Source of the DNA: Ktedonobacteria bacterium brp13
Lineage (GTDB): Bacteria; Chloroflexota; Ktedonobacteria; Ktedonobacterales; Ktedonobacteraceae
Direction: 5' to 3'
DNA length: 64,000 bases
Assembly: GCA_015099395.1 (NCBI GenBank)
Contig: AP024096.1
Span: 2,914,001-2,978,000, forward strand
Positions 61,935-64,000 of this stretch are shown here, piece after piece. Made by a program: the position numbers and the translations under genes. Numbering within the stretch: the first letter of the stretch is position 1; each line of letters opens with the position of its first letter. Under the pieces are notes generated by a model. The model made no database searches and was not told the DNA's origin. It saw only the letters and a list, made by a program, of their open reading frames with translations.

Positions 61935-63700
61935 CACCTTAGCAAGAGGGTATCTGAAACTCCGCGTCGTCTGAAGACGAGCGGGTTCTTAGGCCGTAAC
62001 CAACGCTTCCACTCGGTTCCTGCGATAGCAAAGAAGGGAGGGCTCTTGTCGGGTCGGCACAAGACTTTTTCGCTGACGCGCTCTCTCATAGGGAATACCC
62101 ATGCTGGTCGGCACAGAGGCGCGACCACTCGCACGTTGTTGCACACCTTCCATCGCCAGCGTCAGGCGCGTTTCCACACCTGCCCATCTTTCAGGGGCCA
62201 TGGAAGGGATCAAGGAAGTCTGCGGAAGAAAGGCCAGCAACGTCGCCGAGTAGAGATCTCTCTGTACCGGGCCGATCCCGCACGGACAGTGATGCCAGCG
62301 CTGCGAGAGGGGCTTTTTGACGTAGCACCCGCACCCATGACAGTATTGGGAGAGGCGCGTATCGAAGGCCGAGACTTCTCTGAGCAGGCCGCCAGTTTTC
62401 GCAACTGTGCGTGTAAGGTGTGCTACAAACATGCCAGGGGCTCGGAGTCCGATACTGCGGCCAAAGCGGCGTTGCCAGCCTTTGTAGGAGGTCTTTTCAA
62501 TGGTGATGGTCGTGCCTATCTGCACGATCTCGTGAGCGAGTCGTCCATGCAGGCTCTTGCGGTATGCCGCCAGACGGCGCTCCTGAGCCGCCAGACGCCG
62601 GCGTGTCTTTTGGGAGTTGCGGCTCTCCTTCCAGCGCTTGCGCCCTGGCTTGCAGCGTCCTTGCTCGTCGTAGTGCTCGGGGTTGTTGGCACGACGTTGG
62701 CGGTCAAGTCTACGCTGGAGGCGGCGGCGCTCCCGGGCATTGGGGCGCAGTTCGTCGCAAAAGGTGATGAGACGTGCCTCCTGCTCTTGGGAGACAATCG
62801 CCAGGGTTTGCGGCCCGATATCCAGCCCGATGGTGTCAGGACCGGGGGCATGCTTCGGCTTCTGGTAGGGCGCACCTTCCAGCACAAGCTGGACGCAGTA
62901 GCGATAGCCATGCGTATCTGCTCCCTGGCAGCGTGCGCTGCTGGCTCTCCGACGGAGAAGGCGGCAGTACTTGACGCGATGCCGCAGGCCGTGAGCCACC
63001 ACGGGATCCTGCCAGTTGATGCTAGCCTCGATGCGGTCGCCCTGCCACTGCAGAAAGCCAGCGTTGCCGTCGGTGGGGTCCTGGAGCGTGAAGCGCAGAC
63101 CGCTCGTATTACTCTTGCCCTCGACACTATCGAGGCCACGGCCACGGCTCTTGAAGCGGACGTGTTTGGCTTGGCCAAGACAGACCCGATTGACGGCCTG
63201 ATAGGCCCGGCTCGCCAGCTTCTGAGCGGTATTACTATCCAGATGCTCAGCCAGCCAGTGGACGCGTTGGGTGGTCGCATAGCGATGCAAGGCATACTCG
63301 GAGAAGTCGTAGCGGGTGCGCAAGGCTTGGTAGGCGGCGTGGCGCTCGGACTTGCTGCGGATGGTGCGGGCCAGGGGCCAGGCGGGATCATTGCGCATGC
63401 GACTGAGACGCCGGCGGGCCTCCCCGAGCAGGTTGTTGTAGAAGCAGCGCCCTACCTCCAGGTGAGCAGCAAGGCGCTTGGCCTGTCCGGCGTCGGTGCG
63501 GAGGGGCAACTCCAAAAGGAAGGTGCTGGTGTTGCTGCGCTTCATCCCGAAAAACCTCCTTACTGCAGTCCTAGTAGATTGGTACACATTTTCACTCAGT
63601 ATACATGATTTCTCATAAAATGCAAGAGAGGGATGACGAGAAAAAGCAGCCATTCCTCCACGGCTTCAAAGCTCGTGGCTTCCTAGCCGCACTACTCTGT
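61935..63700 (-). mobile_element. IS605-type element carrying only tnpB
   Basis: The region covers tnpB and both hairpin ends: a hairpin CCGCTCGTCTTCAGACGACGCGG near 61967-61989 on the tnpB 3' side, and CCACGGCTTCAAAGCTCGTGG near 63659-63679 on its 5' side. There is no tnpA, so movement would need a transposase in trans. Exact ends are uncertain. Confidence 0.65.
61989..63545 (-). CDS. tnpB: TnpB-family RNA-guided nuclease
   Basis: A 518-residue IS605-type TnpB. RuvC residues are present: Asp in TIGLDIGPQTLAIVS, Glu in TTITIEKTSYKGWQ and the third Asp in GPVQRDLYSATLLA, with a zinc finger CHGCGCYVKKPLSQRWHHCPCG-type segment between the last two (20-residue core shown in parts: CHGCG and HHCPCG). 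A C-terminal tail of about 85 residues overlaps where a guide (omega) RNA is expected. The start at 63545 follows AAGGAGG. The intact motifs suggest an active nuclease. Confidence 0.85.
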   Translation of the reverse strand: MKRSNTSTFLLELPLRTDAGQAKRLAAHLEVGRCFYNNLLGEARRRLSRMRNDPAWPLARTIRSKSERHAAYQALRTRYDFSEYALHRYATTQRVHWLAEHLDSNTAQKLASRAYQAVNRVCLGQAKHVRFKSRGRGLDSVEGKSNTSGLRFTLQDPTDGNAGFLQWQGDRIEASINWQDPVVAHGLRHRVKYCRLLRRRASSARCQGADTHGYRYCVQLVLEGAPYQKPKHAPGPDTIGLDIGPQTLAIVSQEQEARLITFCDELRPNARERRRLQRRLDRQRRANNPEHYDEQGRCKPGRKRWKESRNSQKTRRRLAAQERRLAAYRKSLHGRLAHEIVQIGTTITIEKTSYKGWQRRFGRSIGLRAPGMFVAHLTRTVAKTGGLLREVSAFDTRLSQYCHGCGCYVKKPLSQRWHHCPCGIGPVQRDLYSATLLAFLPQTSLIPSMAPERWAGVETRLTLAMEGVQQRASGRASVPTSMGIPYERARQRKSLVPTRQEPSLLCYRRNRVEALVTA

Positions 63701-63725
63701 GAACCGCATATCCTCTTACATATAT

Positions 63726-64000
63726 TTACACGCAGCTTAAGCGCCAGCGAATCTGGTCGGCATGCCGAGCGAGGCGTTTAAAGATGTTATGGCGCAGGCG
63801 ATAGACCTCCTGCACGTCATTAAATTCACTCGAACAAAAATGCACGATCTCACGAGCTTTGAGGCCACAATGAAAATGCAGATAGGCCAGGCGCTTCTCG
63901 CGACCATCACTTAATAGCGAGCGAACCGCCTCCCAAAGTTCATCCCCCTCCTCCGGCTCCTCGGCAGCTGGCTCACCAGTGTATAAGGCATCGCCTGGAT
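63726..64000 (-). CDS. Sigma-70-family factor, C-terminal part (partial)
   Basis: The 91-residue 3' end of a gene that continues beyond the window. The sequence LWEAVRSLLSDGREKRLAYL, HFHCGLKAREIVHFCSS and VYRLRHNIFKRLARHADQI resembles region 4 of extracytoplasmic-type sigma factors, with a helix-turn-helix for the -35 box. The preceding acidic stretch (EPAAEEPEEGD) is a linker. Region 2 is not visible. Confidence 0.6.
   Translation of the reverse strand, partial: PGDALYTGEPAAEEPEEGDELWEAVRSLLSDGREKRLAYLHFHCGLKAREIVHFCSSEFNDVQEVYRLRHNIFKRLARHADQIRWRLSCV

Noticed and set aside
61851..63608. Long open reading frame (585 codons) on the plus strand
   Set aside because: It lies antisense to tnpB, whose RuvC and zinc-finger motifs are clear. 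The plus-strand protein is low-complexity Ala/Gly/Leu and arises from the GC-rich codons of tnpB.

Overview
The window looks like chromosome of a Ktedonobacteria-type member of the Chloroflexota. This is an inference from gene content and was not tested phylogenetically. Supporting signs are a giant NACHT/HEAT protein, a Ser/Thr kinase fused to a beta-propeller, zinc-ribbon proteins with Pro/Thr-rich linkers and one membrane helix, a split cytochrome-b6/Rieske operon, many one-component regulators, F420-type LLM oxidoreductases, and abundant decayed insertion sequences. Base composition is mixed, and the gaps between genes are long and repeat-rich.

Layout. 1-4.2 kb: an IS256 transposase, an inverted pair of secreted Gly-rich paralogues sharing one bidirectional terminator, two small membrane proteins and an IS5 relic. 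4.3-8.5 kb: a 1375-residue NACHT ATPase with about 20 near-identical 31-residue HEAT units. 8.5-15 kb: an internally deleted IS with terminal repeats, a Zn-dehydrogenase divergent from a DeoR regulator across a 62-bp palindrome, DinB, an Asp/Glu racemase-like protein, a palindromic repeat element and a P450. 15.6-17.4 kb: a secreted GH18 chitinase whose stop codon has been displaced by two tandem 115-bp miniature elements. 17.4-24.2 kb: a respiratory operon (cytochrome b6, Rieske, a cupredoxin fused to a degenerate cytochrome c, and a 12-helix membrane protein), then a NarL-type two-component pair. 24-34 kb: a zinc-ribbon sensor-like protein, IS4 debris mixed with palindromic repeats, an amidase, a beta-helix protein and an Nramp transporter. 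34-45 kb: a DtxR/MntR regulator with its operator, a sugar transporter, a PknB-propeller kinase, an endonuclease III homologue, a Cds1-like PLP enzyme with a tiny lipoprotein upstream, a second zinc-ribbon protein, an ArsR-SRPBCC operon and DUF2000. 45-54.6 kb: an inverted MarR pair with duplicated promoters, a hydroxyacid dehydrogenase, GNAT, TetR, LLM oxidoreductase, xylulokinase and a GT-C-like membrane protein. 54.6-60.4 kb: two near-identical OhrR-like genes in an about 0.8-kb direct duplication flanking aquaporin and catalase, followed by a fluoride riboswitch and two CrcB channels. 60.5-64 kb: an MFS transporter, a tnpB-only IS605-type element and the 3' end of a sigma-70-like gene.

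Functional links. The strongest are the peroxide block (OhrR, aquaporin, catalase, OhrR), the fluoride block (riboswitch and paired CrcB), Mn/Fe homeostasis (DtxR/MntR near Nramp), pentose use (sugar porter and xylulokinase, not adjacent), and the cytochrome operon next to the two-component system. The most unusual signals are the repeat families. One palindromic family keeps its hairpins by paired base changes and shares an end motif with the relic IS at 8.5-9.2 kb. Another has inserted twice in tandem at a CTAG and rewritten the C-terminus of the chitinase.
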